Positions 18,016 to 26,352 of a DNA stretch of 64,000 nt are shown here, one piece after another; the stretch's first letter is position 1; every line of letters begins with the position of its first letter. The notes under the pieces are model-generated. The model was not told the DNA's origin and ran no database searches. It saw nothing but the letters and a program-made list of their open reading frames with translations. Origin of the DNA: Polyangiaceae bacterium. Its GTDB lineage: Bacteria > Myxococcota_A > Polyangia > Polyangiales > Polyangiaceae. The stretch is from assembly GCA_020633235.1 (NCBI GenBank), contig JACKEA010000004.1:248001-312000 (forward strand), in the 5' to 3' direction. The position numbers and the translations under genes were made by a program.

Positions 18016-18131
18016 GGGCCCGCGGTGTAGCGGAGCTGGGACGGACGCGCCAGAGTCACCCGCAATTTCCCTGGTTTTCCCCGCACTGAACGTATGGCGA
18101 CGGCTGGTGGATCCCTGGGCCGGTCCGTGAT

Positions 18132-20030
18132 GTGATCACTCTGGTGCCGGTCGAAGGCGATCACAAGCAACGGCGCAGCGTCGCGGAGCTGGAGGTGGCG
18201 CTGGCGCGCGAGGAGCGCATTGCGGGGGCGCTGCGCGAGGTCGGCAATGCGCTCGGTACCACGCTGGATCTGGACGACCTGCTGGAGCTGATCCTGGGGA
18301 AGGTCACGGAGCTGCTGGAGGCGGATCGGGCCACCCTGTACCTCTTGGACGAGGCCAGCAAGGAGCTCGTGAGCCGTCTGGTGGTGGGCCAGAAGGTGCG
18401 CAGCATTCGGGTGCGCGTGGGTCATGGCATTGCCGGCATGGTGGCGCAGACCGGACGCCCGATTCGCCTGTCGGACGCGTATGCCGACGAGCGCTTCGAG
18501 CGGCAGTGGGACGCCCTCACGGGATATCGAACGACCAGCATGCTGGCCGCTCCCTTGAAGAACCATCTGGGGCGAACCATCGGCGTGATCCAGGTGCTCA
18601 ACAAGGTGCGGGGAGCCGAGTTCACCGTCGAGGACGAGGCCCTGTTGACGGCGCTCTCCACGCAGGCCGCGGTCGCCATCGACAACTCCCGCCTGTTCCT
18701 GTCCCTGATCCAGAAGAACAAGCAGCTGCTCGACACCAAGGAACAGCTCGAGCGGCGTCTTCGGGACTTGGAGCTCTTGTTCGACTTGGAGCGCTCGACG
18801 GCTCGCGCCTCCTCGATAGAGACGCTGCTCACGGCGGTGCTCTCGCGCCTGGTGCAGGCCTGCGACGCTCTGGGGGCGGCGGTGCTGCTGGCCGAAGAAG
18901 AGAGCGGGGATCTCGTCAGCTACGTGCTCGACGGTGTGGACCCGGAGGTGCTCGGGCACATCGGCGTGAAAGCGGGAGAAGGCTTCCTGTACGCGGCGAT
19001 GGAAGACGACGAGCCCTTGAAGCTGGAGAATGCGCGCAGCGACGCGCGCTGGAGCGCTCGCGTCGAAGGCGCCTACGCTTTTCCGGTGGATTCCGTGTTG
19101 GCCATTCCGTTGGAGGGCGACACCGGCGCTCTCGGAGCCATCGGCCTGTTCGGCAAGATCGATACAGCGGGCTTCTCACTGGAAGATCTCTCGCTCCTGC
19201 GCCTGGTGGGCGCCAACACCTCCACCGCAGTACGCCTGTTCCGGGCGAATCGCTCTCGAGAGGTGAGCGAGCGGCTCACCACCATTGGCCGACTCCTTTC
19301 CCAGGTGATCCACGACTTCAAGACGCCGATGACGGTGATCAGCGGCTACGTGCAGTTGATGGCCGACACCGACGAGGCCGAGAAACGCGCCGAGTTCGCC
19401 GAGGAAGTGCTCCGGCAGTTCGATCAGCTCACGGCCATGCAGCGCGAGGTGTTGGAGTTCGCTCGCGGCGAGAGGAACATCTTCATCCGCAAGGTGTACT
19501 TGAAGAAGTTCTTCGCCGACATCACGCGCCAGCTCGGCCACGAGGTGGACGGCCGTGCCATCGAGCTGGACGTCGAGGTCGACACCAAGGTCGTGGCACG
19601 TTTCGACGAGGGGCGCGTTGCGCGCGCGATCTTCAATCTGGCGCGCAACGGCGTGGAGGCCATGGCGGAGCGAGGCGGCAAGCTGACCATCTCTGCCGGC
19701 ATGGAGGACTCGGAGCTCGTGATTCGCGTTTCGGACACCGGGCCCGGCATTCCTGCGGAGATCGAGGGGCGCCTGTTCCAGTCCTTCGTCTCCGCGGGCA
19801 AGCAGGGCGGTACGGGGCTCGGTCTCGCGATCGTGAAGAAGATCGTCGAGGAGCACGGCGGGCGCGTGGAGGTGGAGACCAGCAAGCGTGGCGCCAGCTT
19901 TGCCCTGCACCTGCCGCAAGAACAGGTGAAGGCCAAGGCCAAGGCCGAGCCGCGACCCGCTCACAGCGCTCGCATCGAGGAGCTGGGACCGAACTCGGAA
20001 GCGCCGCAGAGCATCAAGAGCCCTGAATGA
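18132..20030 (+). CDS. Cytosolic double-GAF sensor histidine kinase
   Basis: The 632-residue protein has no transmembrane segment. GAF-like domains lie at about residues 40-195 and 220-375, followed by a HisKA segment with His394 in VIHDFKTPMT and a HATPase_c domain with the N box (FNLARNGVEAM), G1 (DTGPGIP) and G2 (GGTGLGLAIVKK). It starts at GTG 18132; GTG 18144 is another possibility. The Ala/Lys-rich tail is probably disordered. It overlaps the next Fe-S gene by 4 bp, and a second kinase follows; no response regulator is encoded nearby. The ligand of the GAF domains cannot be read from sequence. Confidence 0.92.
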   Translation: MITLVPVEGDHKQRRSVAELEVALAREERIAGALREVGNALGTTLDLDDLLELILGKVTELLEADRATLYLLDEASKELVSRLVVGQKVRSIRVRVGHGIAGMVAQTGRPIRLSDAYADERFERQWDALTGYRTTSMLAAPLKNHLGRTIGVIQVLNKVRGAEFTVEDEALLTALSTQAAVAIDNSRLFLSLIQKNKQLLDTKEQLERRLRDLELLFDLERSTARASSIETLLTAVLSRLVQACDALGAAVLLAEEESGDLVSYVLDGVDPEVLGHIGVKAGEGFLYAAMEDDEPLKLENARSDARWSARVEGAYAFPVDSVLAIPLEGDTGALGAIGLFGKIDTAGFSLEDLSLLRLVGANTSTAVRLFRANRSREVSERLTTIGRLLSQVIHDFKTPMTVISGYVQLMADTDEAEKRAEFAEEVLRQFDQLTAMQREVLEFARGERNIFIRKVYLKKFFADITRQLGHEVDGRAIELDVEVDTKVVARFDEGRVARAIFNLARNGVEAMAERGGKLTISAGMEDSELVIRVSDTGPGIPAEIEGRLFQSFVSAGKQGGTGLGLAIVKKIVEEHGGRVEVETSKRGASFALHLPQEQVKAKAKAEPRPAHSARIEELGPNSEAPQSIKSPE

Positions 20031-21088
20031 CCTTCCAGTTGCCTCTCCTCGGCGAGCGGGAAAAAGCGCTCGAGACCTGCGGATATTGTCCCAAGCTGTG
20101 CCGCGCGGTGTGTCCCGTCTCGAGCGCGGTGCGGCGCGAGACCCTCACGCCCTGGGGCAAGATGAGCGTGTCGTGGTTTGCCGCCCGCGGCGACGTCGAA
20201 CTGTCAAAAGACGTGGCTTCCGTCACCTACGCATGCACCGGGTGCCTGCGCTGCAAGGAAAACTGCGATCACGACAATCCCGTCGCGGAAACGCTGGCGG
20301 CAGGGCGCGCGGACTACTTCGAGCGGGGGCTCGCCCATCCGGAAGCGGTGCGCGTGGCGCAGGGCTTCGATGCCCTCGACGCAGAAACCGAGCGCGCTGC
20401 GAAGGAGCTCTCCGATCCCGACGCCCGCACGGCGCTGGTGGTGGGCTGCGGCTACCTCCGCCACCTGCCGCAAGAAGCCCAAGCCGCGCTGCGCGCCACC
20501 AAGGCGCTGGTGGGTCCGATACGGGTGGTGGACCACTGCTGCGGCCTGCCCCTGCTGCACGCGGGAGATCGACCGGGCTTCCTGGCCGCGCGGTCGCGCA
20601 TGGCGGAGGCGCTTTCGGGCGTGCGCCGTGTCGTGGCGGTGGATCCGGGCTGTGCGCGGGTGCTGTCGGATCATCAGCCGGAGCTCTTGGTACAGGTCGC
20701 GGTCAAGGCTCTCGCGCGCTTGGGGCCCGCGCCATCGCTGGCGGCGGAGGAACACGTGCGCTGGCACGACCCCTGTCATCTCGGGCGCGGCCTCGGGCTG
20801 TACGAAGCACCGCGCACGGTCCTCGGCCGCGTGCTGGGTCGCCCGCCGGCGGAGTTCTCACGCCATCACGCTCAGGCCGAGTGCAGTGGAGCCGGGGGCC
20901 TCTTGCCGGCGACCATGCCGGAGGCTTCCGCTGCCATCGCCGACGCGCGCATCGCGGATCACGAAGCACTCGGCGGCGGCGTGGTGGTCACGGCCTGCGC
21001 CGGCAGCTTGCGTCGCTTCCGCAAGAACGGAGCGCGCGCCGTGGATCTCGCCAGCGTGCTCGCGGAGAGTCTCGAGAACGGAGCGTGA
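20027..21088 (+). CDS. Fe-S oxidoreductase with CCG domains (GlpC/HdrD-like)
   Basis: The 353-residue protein has two N-terminal 4Fe-4S motifs (CGYCPKLCRAVCP and CTGCLRCKENC) and two cysteine-rich CCG-type regions (DHCCGLP with DPGC, and DPCHLGRG with CSGAGGLLP). This is the architecture of the electron-carrying subunits of GlpC, LutA and heterodisulfide reductase. It sits between two histidine kinases with 4-bp and 1-bp overlaps, so it is probably co-translated with them. A role in electron transfer is expected from the family; involvement in redox signalling is inference from context. Confidence 0.88.
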   Translation: MTFQLPLLGEREKALETCGYCPKLCRAVCPVSSAVRRETLTPWGKMSVSWFAARGDVELSKDVASVTYACTGCLRCKENCDHDNPVAETLAAGRADYFERGLAHPEAVRVAQGFDALDAETERAAKELSDPDARTALVVGCGYLRHLPQEAQAALRATKALVGPIRVVDHCCGLPLLHAGDRPGFLAARSRMAEALSGVRRVVAVDPGCARVLSDHQPELLVQVAVKALARLGPAPSLAAEEHVRWHDPCHLGRGLGLYEAPRTVLGRVLGRPPAEFSRHHAQAECSGAGGLLPATMPEASAAIADARIADHEALGGGVVVTACAGSLRRFRKNGARAVDLASVLAESLENGA

Positions 21089-22620
21089 TGGAGTCCGAGA
21101 CGCATCGTCGTCGCCGCACCGTCGCGACGCGGGTGCTGTTCTCCTACGGCTTGCTCAGCTTGCTGTTCGCCCTGGTCGCCGGCTGGGGCGTGTACGCTCT
21201 GCGACGCGCGTCGGTGGAAGCGGACCTGATGCGCAGCGGCTACCTACCGCTGTCGGCGGCGCTCAGGGACGTGGTGGCGATCCAGGACACCTGGAACACG
21301 CAGCTCAATCACATCACCACCGCGGAAAACCCCGCCGACATGAGCTTGTGGTTCGACACCGCGCTGAAGGCCGGGCGCCCCAAGATGTTCGGCGAGGTGC
21401 GAGCGGCCCTGTCGCGCGCCTTCATGTCCTCCGGAGACGACTCGGTACGCTCCGTGGGTCAGGACCTGATGCGCGAGACCGGGGCCATCCAGGAGTTCCT
21501 GTCCCAGGACCGCGAGCTCGTGACGCAGCTGTTCGACGCCCTCAAACAGGGCAACACCCAGCGCGCGGAGCAGCTGCGGGACAAGCTCGTCACCCGCGGC
21601 GCCCAAGGCAGCCGGAGACTTTCGCAGCTGGAGCAGCGCGTGCAACGCAACGTGGACGCGCTGTTGGACGCGGCGCGGGCGCGAGAGCGACTCGCGATTC
21701 GCCTGCTGGCCGCCATGGCGGCGCTGGCGCTGCTGTTCGGAATCCTGACGGCGCTGTACGCGCGACGCGTGCTGGCGCCGCTGTCCGCGGTGACGGATCG
21801 TGCCAAAGCCGTGGCCCGCGGCGATCTGACGCCGCGCCCGGTGGTGGCCTCCGCCGACGAGATCGGCGAGCTGGCGCAGACCTTCGAGAGCATGGTGAGC
21901 GCCATCGCTCGCGCCAACGAGCAGCTGCTGGCGGCGGAACGGTTGGCCACCATCGGCAAGATGGCTGCTCACGTCACCCACGAGATCCGAAATCCGCTGT
22001 CGTCCATCGCGCTGAACGTGGAGCTGCTGGAAGAAGAGGTGGGGGTGGAGGAGCCGGCGTCCGAAGCTCGCACGCTGCTCCACGCCATCAAGAGCGAGGT
22101 GGAGCGCTTGGCTTCGCTGAGCGAACAGTACCTTTCCGTCGCGCGCCAGGCGCCGCTCACGCTGGAGCGAGAGCAAGTGGGGGAGCTGGTGCAGGAGGCC
22201 TGCGATTTCATGCGCCGCGATCTGGAACGCCACGGCGTGGGCATCGAGGTGGACGTGGCCCCAGATGTGGACGTGGTGATGGCGGACGAAGGTCAGATCA
22301 AGCAGGCCCTGTTCAACCTTCTGCGGAACGCCCGTGAGGCCATGTCTTCCGGCGGCAAGGTCATCGTTTCCGTGCGAGCGGCGACGGGCGGGGGTGCGGA
22401 CGTGATGGTCGAAGACGAGGGCAGCGGGATCGACGATGCCACCCGGGAGAAGATGTTCGAGCCCTTCTTCACGACCAAGGGGCACGGAACCGGCCTCGGA
22501 TTGGCCATCACCCGTCAGATCGTGGAGGCTCACGGCGGCAACATCGCGTGTGACGCTCGGCCGGAGGGGGGGACGCGTTTCTGGATCCACTTGCCCTCCG
22601 CCGAGGACTCGGAGGCGTGA
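21088..22620 (+). CDS. Membrane sensor histidine kinase with HAMP domain
   Basis: The 510-residue protein has an N-terminal transmembrane helix (about 15-38), a periplasmic helical region of about 170 residues, a second helix (about 205-225), then a HAMP domain and His298 in THEIRNPLSSIALNVELLEEE. The HATPase_c domain shows N, G1 (DEGSGID) and G2 (GTGLGLAITRQIVEAHGG). ATG 21088 forms TGATG with the Fe-S gene. The architecture resembles four-helix-bundle sensors such as NtrB/ZraS-like kinases. The partner regulator is not in this window. Confidence 0.93.
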   Translation: MESETHRRRRTVATRVLFSYGLLSLLFALVAGWGVYALRRASVEADLMRSGYLPLSAALRDVVAIQDTWNTQLNHITTAENPADMSLWFDTALKAGRPKMFGEVRAALSRAFMSSGDDSVRSVGQDLMRETGAIQEFLSQDRELVTQLFDALKQGNTQRAEQLRDKLVTRGAQGSRRLSQLEQRVQRNVDALLDAARARERLAIRLLAAMAALALLFGILTALYARRVLAPLSAVTDRAKAVARGDLTPRPVVASADEIGELAQTFESMVSAIARANEQLLAAERLATIGKMAAHVTHEIRNPLSSIALNVELLEEEVGVEEPASEARTLLHAIKSEVERLASLSEQYLSVARQAPLTLEREQVGELVQEACDFMRRDLERHGVGIEVDVAPDVDVVMADEGQIKQALFNLLRNAREAMSSGGKVIVSVRAATGGGADVMVEDEGSGIDDATREKMFEPFFTTKGHGTGLGLAITRQIVEAHGGNIACDARPEGGTRFWIHLPSAEDSEA

Positions 22621-22665
22621 GGAAGACGCCCGCCCGCTTCGATGCTATGCGACGAAGCGGAGGGT

Positions 22666-23316
22666 ATGGCTGATCTCGTCACCATCGTGCTGGCGTCATC
22701 CAACGAGGGAAAGCTCACCGAGCTACGTTCCCTGCTCGCCGATCTGCCCTTCTCCTTGGTGACGGCCGCAGACGTCCTCGGGGACAAGCTCGCGGTGGCG
22801 GAAGACGGCGATACCTTCGACGCCAACGCCGTGATCAAGGCGTCGGCGATCTGCAAGGCTACCGGGCTCGTGGCCCTGGCGGACGACAGCGGCCTGGAAG
22901 TGGACGCCCTCGGCGGTCGTCCCGGGGTGCGCTCCGCGCGCTTTGCTCACGAACGCGCGACGGACGCGGAGAACAACGCCGCCCTGCTCCGGGAGCTGGA
23001 GGAGATCGACGACGATGGTCGCCGGGCTCACTTCCGCTGCGTGCTGGCGCTGGTCACGCCGTGGAGCTTTTCGCAGCCCCGCACCGTGGAAGGGCGCGTG
23101 GAAGGGCGCATCGCGCGGGACCCGCGAGGCAGCGGCGGTTTCGGTTACGACCCGCTGTTCATCGTGGACGGTCGCGACGGCTTGGCCATGGCGGAGCTGT
23201 CCGAAGACGACAAGAACTCCCTCAGCCATCGTGCTCGCGCCGTGCGCGCGATGCGACCGTTGCTGCTCGAGCTGCTGGAAACGCAGCTATCTGAAGCCGA
23301 ACGCGTCGCGGGTTAG
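22666..23316 (+). CDS. rdgB: XTP/dITP diphosphatase (RdgB/HAM1)
   Basis: Removes non-canonical purine nucleotides by hydrolysing XTP and dITP to monophosphates. The 216-residue protein has ASSNEGKLTEL at its start, ALADDSGLEVDALGGRPGV, GFGYDPLFIVD and ELSEDDKNSLSHRARA, covering the substrate and metal sites. ATG 22666 is preceded by GGAGGGT; the frame is open to 22642, but that part is not family-like. It follows the second histidine kinase by 45 bp. Confidence 0.95.
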   Translation: MADLVTIVLASSNEGKLTELRSLLADLPFSLVTAADVLGDKLAVAEDGDTFDANAVIKASAICKATGLVALADDSGLEVDALGGRPGVRSARFAHERATDAENNAALLRELEEIDDDGRRAHFRCVLALVTPWSFSQPRTVEGRVEGRIARDPRGSGGFGYDPLFIVDGRDGLAMAELSEDDKNSLSHRARAVRAMRPLLLELLETQLSEAERVAG

Positions 23317-23322
23317 CCGAAG

Positions 23323-24210
23323 CTACTCGCCGATGTCGAAGTGCCCACCGAGCTGCAACGTGACCCAGCCGTGACCGGCTCGCGCATCGCCGGACTTGGT
23401 CGCGTCCGTGCGAGTTCCGTCGGGCGCCACCCACTCCGCGGATCCGAAGGAGCCGGCGCCCAGAGTGAGCAGGGGTGACAGCGAGAATGCGCGTGTGAGG
23501 CGGATGTCGGCGCCGAGCCCGATGCGCATTTCCAATGGTGCTTCCGTGAGCTGAAGCTCGGTGCCGTCGTCCCAATGGGCGCGGAAGCGTCGATAGCCGA
23601 GGCTCAAGTCCGTGAGGAAGCCGACCTCGTCGGGATCCGACGAGAAGCGCAGGCCGATGGCGTAGTAGTCGGTGTCGCCATCGGACGACTTGCCGATGCC
23701 GGCCACGTCCTCGCTGCCGCCGCCGAGGCTGGCCCGCTCCCAGAGCAGGTACACGTTGTAGTAGCGACCGAGGCGCGCCCCTGCGTCGAGCTCGAACATG
23801 GGACCGGACGAAGCGTACTGACTCCACTTCACTTCATCCGTGACGCCACCGTTCGGGGTGCCCAGCGCCCACAGCGCTCCGAAGGGCAAGAACCAGCCGG
23901 CCCGCGCGCCGAGCCACAGCGCCGTCTTGGGCGCGCGGTGGTGCGGCTTGGGTGGGGGTGGAGGCTCGTAGATGTACTGCCCACCGGGCGGCGGAGGCTC
24001 GTACACGCCGGGCGGTGCCGCGCCCGGGGGAGGCCCGGCGGGAGCCGTCCCCGCTGGCGCGCCCCCGGGGCTCGGAGGCTCCACGTAATATTGGCTGCCC
24101 GGGTTTGGCCCACTGCCTTGTGCAGGCGCCGCGGGCGTCTCGTCCTGGGCCCATGACGTCCCCGACAGCAGTAGGCTGACGGGCACCAGAAAAAGCGCTC
24201 TCCGACGCAT
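23323..24210 (-). CDS. Outer-membrane beta-barrel-like protein with Pro-rich N-terminus
   Basis: The 295-residue protein has a signal peptide ending SWAQ, a Pro/Gly-rich stretch (about residues 25-90, with YEPPPPGGQYIYEPPPPP), then alternating hydrophobic/aromatic segments typical of a small beta-barrel (TALWLGARAGWFLPFG, DTDYYAIGLRFSS, LTDLSLGYRRFRAHW). It is convergent with rdgB, the stops being 6 bp apart. It probably resides in the outer membrane; ligand unknown. Confidence 0.75.
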   Translation of the reverse strand: MRRRALFLVPVSLLLSGTSWAQDETPAAPAQGSGPNPGSQYYVEPPSPGGAPAGTAPAGPPPGAAPPGVYEPPPPGGQYIYEPPPPPKPHHRAPKTALWLGARAGWFLPFGALWALGTPNGGVTDEVKWSQYASSGPMFELDAGARLGRYYNVYLLWERASLGGGSEDVAGIGKSSDGDTDYYAIGLRFSSDPDEVGFLTDLSLGYRRFRAHWDDGTELQLTEAPLEMRIGLGADIRLTRAFSLSPLLTLGAGSFGSAEWVAPDGTRTDATKSGDARAGHGWVTLQLGGHFDIGE

Positions 24211-24367
24211 GTTTTGGGTATAGCACCGAGCCCTCGCCGCGGCGCGTCTGCCGACGTTGACCCCTGCCCCGGGCGCGTGCTAATCGAGCGCCGCCCTCGC
24301 ACGGCGCGGGGGTGGATCGTGCCCTTCCCCGCGGCGGCCGCGGGGGTTGCCCTCCACGGAGGGCGCA

Positions 24368-24640
24368 GTGCAGCAAGACTGGAAAGGCGTCGGAACCTAC
24401 GGGACGGTCGGTCTCGAATTCGCGCTGAGCATACTGTTCGGGCTCTGGCTGGGTCACAAGGGTGACCAATGGCTGGGCTGGGACCCCTGGCTCACGCTGA
24501 TCGGGACGGGATTCGGTACCGCAGCCGGCGTTCGAGCCATCTGGCGAGCGCTGCAGCGGGCCAACCGCGAGGCCGAAGAGGCCGAGCGACGAGACCGCAA
24601 GGCTCGGAAGCAGTACCTGAATGACACCCACCACGAATGA
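24368..24640 (+). CDS. ATP synthase accessory protein AtpZ-like
   Basis: About 90 residues with two hydrophobic helices (GLEFALSILFGLWLG and PWLTLIGTGFGTAAGV), the AtpZ pattern, and a charged C-terminal helix. GTG 24368 is chosen because GGAGGG lies at the right distance; the frame is open to a TTG at 24347. AtpZ works with AtpI in c-ring assembly or Mg2+/Ca2+ supply. It overlaps the next gene by 20 bp. Confidence 0.8.
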   Translation: MQQDWKGVGTYGTVGLEFALSILFGLWLGHKGDQWLGWDPWLTLIGTGFGTAAGVRAIWRALQRANREAEEAERRDRKARKQYLNDTHHE

Positions 24641-25013
24641 AACCGCATCGCTGACCCGCGCCCTGGGCGCCGTGGCGGTGATCGGCGTCGTCGCCGTCGG
24701 CGTGGCCGCAGCGTTCGCGGATCTCCGCACCGCGCTGGGCGTGGGTATCGGTGCTGCGGCGGCCTTCGCCAACCTGTGGCTCATCGCGCGCATCGTGCGC
24801 GCTTTCCTCAGCGGGTCGGCTCGGCTGCCCTGGGCCTTGATCGCCGTGCTGAAGTTCACCGTGCTCTACACCGGCCTCTACCTGTTGGTGAAGCACGACG
24901 TCGTCGCCATCATGCCCCTGGCCGTTGGCTGGGGAGCCTTGCCCCTCGGGATCGTCGCTGGCCAAACCGGCGCGGCTCCTTCGGAGAGCGAGAAAGGTCA
25001 CGTCGATGCCTGA
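24621..25013 (+). CDS. atpI: ATP synthase subunit I-like protein
   Basis: A 130-residue protein with four hydrophobic helices (AVAVIGVVAVGVAAAF; GVGIGAAAAFANLWLI; WALIAVLKFTVLYTGLYLLV; IMPLAVGWGALPLGIVAG), consistent with the ATP synthase I/UncI family that helps c-ring assembly. It lies between atpZ and atpB, overlapping both, which supports the assignment despite low sequence conservation. Confidence 0.75.
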   Translation: MTPTTNETASLTRALGAVAVIGVVAVGVAAAFADLRTALGVGIGAAAAFANLWLIARIVRAFLSGSARLPWALIAVLKFTVLYTGLYLLVKHDVVAIMPLAVGWGALPLGIVAGQTGAAPSESEKGHVDA

Positions 25014-25779
25014 ACACGCATCTTGGCTCACGCTGGCACTCGCGCACATGCGCGACACGCTCGCGCACAACACGGACATGATCGGCAAGTCCTTCATTGG
25101 ACAGCACGATCCGACTTGGCAGAACTTCGAGCCGCTCACCGCCTCGGCCTTGGTGTTCGTCCTCGTGGTGCTCTTGGCGCTGTTCACCCGTTCGCGGCTC
25201 GCCGACCCCGAAAAGGCCGTCGTGCCCGACGAGACGCTGACCCTGCGCACCTTCATGGAGGCGTTCCTCGGCTACTTCTACGACTTGGCCAAGGGCGTGA
25301 TGGACGCGGAGCGGGCCAAGAAGTACTTCCCGCTCATCGGCGCCTCCGCGGTGTTCGTGTTCTTCTCCAACGTCTTGGCGCTGGTGCCCGGCTTTCCGGT
25401 CGCAACCAGCCACCTGAACATCACCTTCGGCTGCGCGGCCATCGTGTTCGTGGCGTTCAACGCCTACGGCGTGGCCGCCAATGGCAGCAACTACATCAAG
25501 CACCTCATGGGGCCGTCGCCGTGGTTGGCTCCGCTGGTGCTCCCCATCGAGATCATCTCGCTCTGCGTGCGGCCCGTCACTCTGGCCGTCCGCTTGATGA
25601 TGAACATGGCCGTCGATCACCTGGTGATGGGCACGTTCATGGGCTTGGTCGCCGTACTGGTTCCCATTCCCGTAATGCTGCTCGGCTGCCTGGTGATCGT
25701 CGTCCAGACGCTCGTGTTCACGCTGCTCACGACCATCTACATCGGTCTCGCAACGGAGCACGACGAACACGCCCACTGA
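25006..25779 (+). CDS. atpB: ATP synthase F0 subunit a
   Basis: The stator channel subunit that conducts ions to the c-ring. The 257-residue protein has about five to six transmembrane helices and the conserved RPVTLAVRLMMNM segment with the essential Arg facing the c-ring carboxylate. ATG 25006 overlaps the atpI stop; the frame extends upstream but into atpI. A His-rich C-terminus (EHDEHAH) ends the protein. Confidence 0.95.
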   Translation: MPEHASWLTLALAHMRDTLAHNTDMIGKSFIGQHDPTWQNFEPLTASALVFVLVVLLALFTRSRLADPEKAVVPDETLTLRTFMEAFLGYFYDLAKGVMDAERAKKYFPLIGASAVFVFFSNVLALVPGFPVATSHLNITFGCAAIVFVAFNAYGVAANGSNYIKHLMGPSPWLAPLVLPIEIISLCVRPVTLAVRLMMNMAVDHLVMGTFMGLVAVLVPIPVMLLGCLVIVVQTLVFTLLTTIYIGLATEHDEHAH

Positions 25780-25869
25780 CAGGTGCCTTTCAGGCATCGA
25801 TTTCGGTAGCCCCCAACCGAGAAACGGACTAGAGCCGCCCCCGGCTGAAGGAAAAAGGAGACTCAGAAA

Positions 25870-26199
25870 ATGGCCAAGAAGAAGCTGGCGCTGCTCACGG
25901 CGTCGCTCATCACCCTGATCTCGTCGAGCGCGTTCGCTCAGGACGCCGCCGGCGCCGCCGCGAACGAGTTCAACGCCAAGGCGATGGCTGGCCTCGCGGC
26001 AGGTATTGCCATTGGCCTGGCGGTGCTCGGTGGAGCCCTCGGCCAGGGTCGCGCCGCGGCCGCTGCTCTCGAAGGCATCAGCCGTAACCCGGGCGCCGCA
26101 GCGCGCATTCAGACCCCGATGATTCTGGGTCTGGCGCTGATCGAGTCGCTCGTGCTGTTCGCGTTCCTCATCGCCTTCTTCCTGCAAGGCAAGGTCTGA
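25870..26199 (+). CDS. atpE: ATP synthase F0 subunit c with signal-like N-terminus
   Basis: The 109-residue protein begins with a cleavable-looking signal (LLTASLITLISSSAFAQ), then the helical hairpin: helix 1 with GGALGQGRAAAAALEGI and the loop SRNPGAA, helix 2 with LALIESLVLFAF. The ion-binding carboxylate is Glu in IES, with Gln in GQG of helix 1. This Q/E/S set occurs in Na+-binding rings, but the following Thr is Leu, so the coupling ion is undecided. AAGGAG precedes the start. No atpF or atpH follows. Confidence 0.93.
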   Translation: MAKKKLALLTASLITLISSSAFAQDAAGAAANEFNAKAMAGLAAGIAIGLAVLGGALGQGRAAAAALEGISRNPGAAARIQTPMILGLALIESLVLFAFLIAFFLQGKV

Positions 26200-26234
26200 G
26201 GTCCGGCGGCCCTGGCCGCCTCGCGATGGAGCTT

Positions 26235-26274
26235 ATCCCTGGGTGCGGTATCGCCGTGCCCAGGGATTTTTTTT
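26235..26274 (+). terminator. Terminator after atpE
   Basis: ATCCCTGGG (26235-26243) pairs with CCCAGGGAT (26259-26267), followed by eight T residues. It is a textbook intrinsic terminator 35 bp after the atpE stop, and shows that the atp transcript ends here. Confidence 0.95.
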
Positions 26275-26275
26275 G

Positions 26276-26302
26276 TTTGTTGGCTCGGCGCGGAAGCTCG
26301 CG
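26276..26302 (+). repeat. Dispersed repeat, left arm (copy C)
   Basis: TTTGTTGGCTCGGCGCGGAA and the following GCTCGCG match the left-arm consensus. It immediately follows the atpE terminator. The inverted partner arm is at 27527-27549, on the other side of the aminotransferase gene. Confidence 0.65.
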
Positions 26303-26352
26303 GGGTGCACGCCGGAGCGCGTCCCTGATACGACTTCGGCGAGGCCCGTCCC

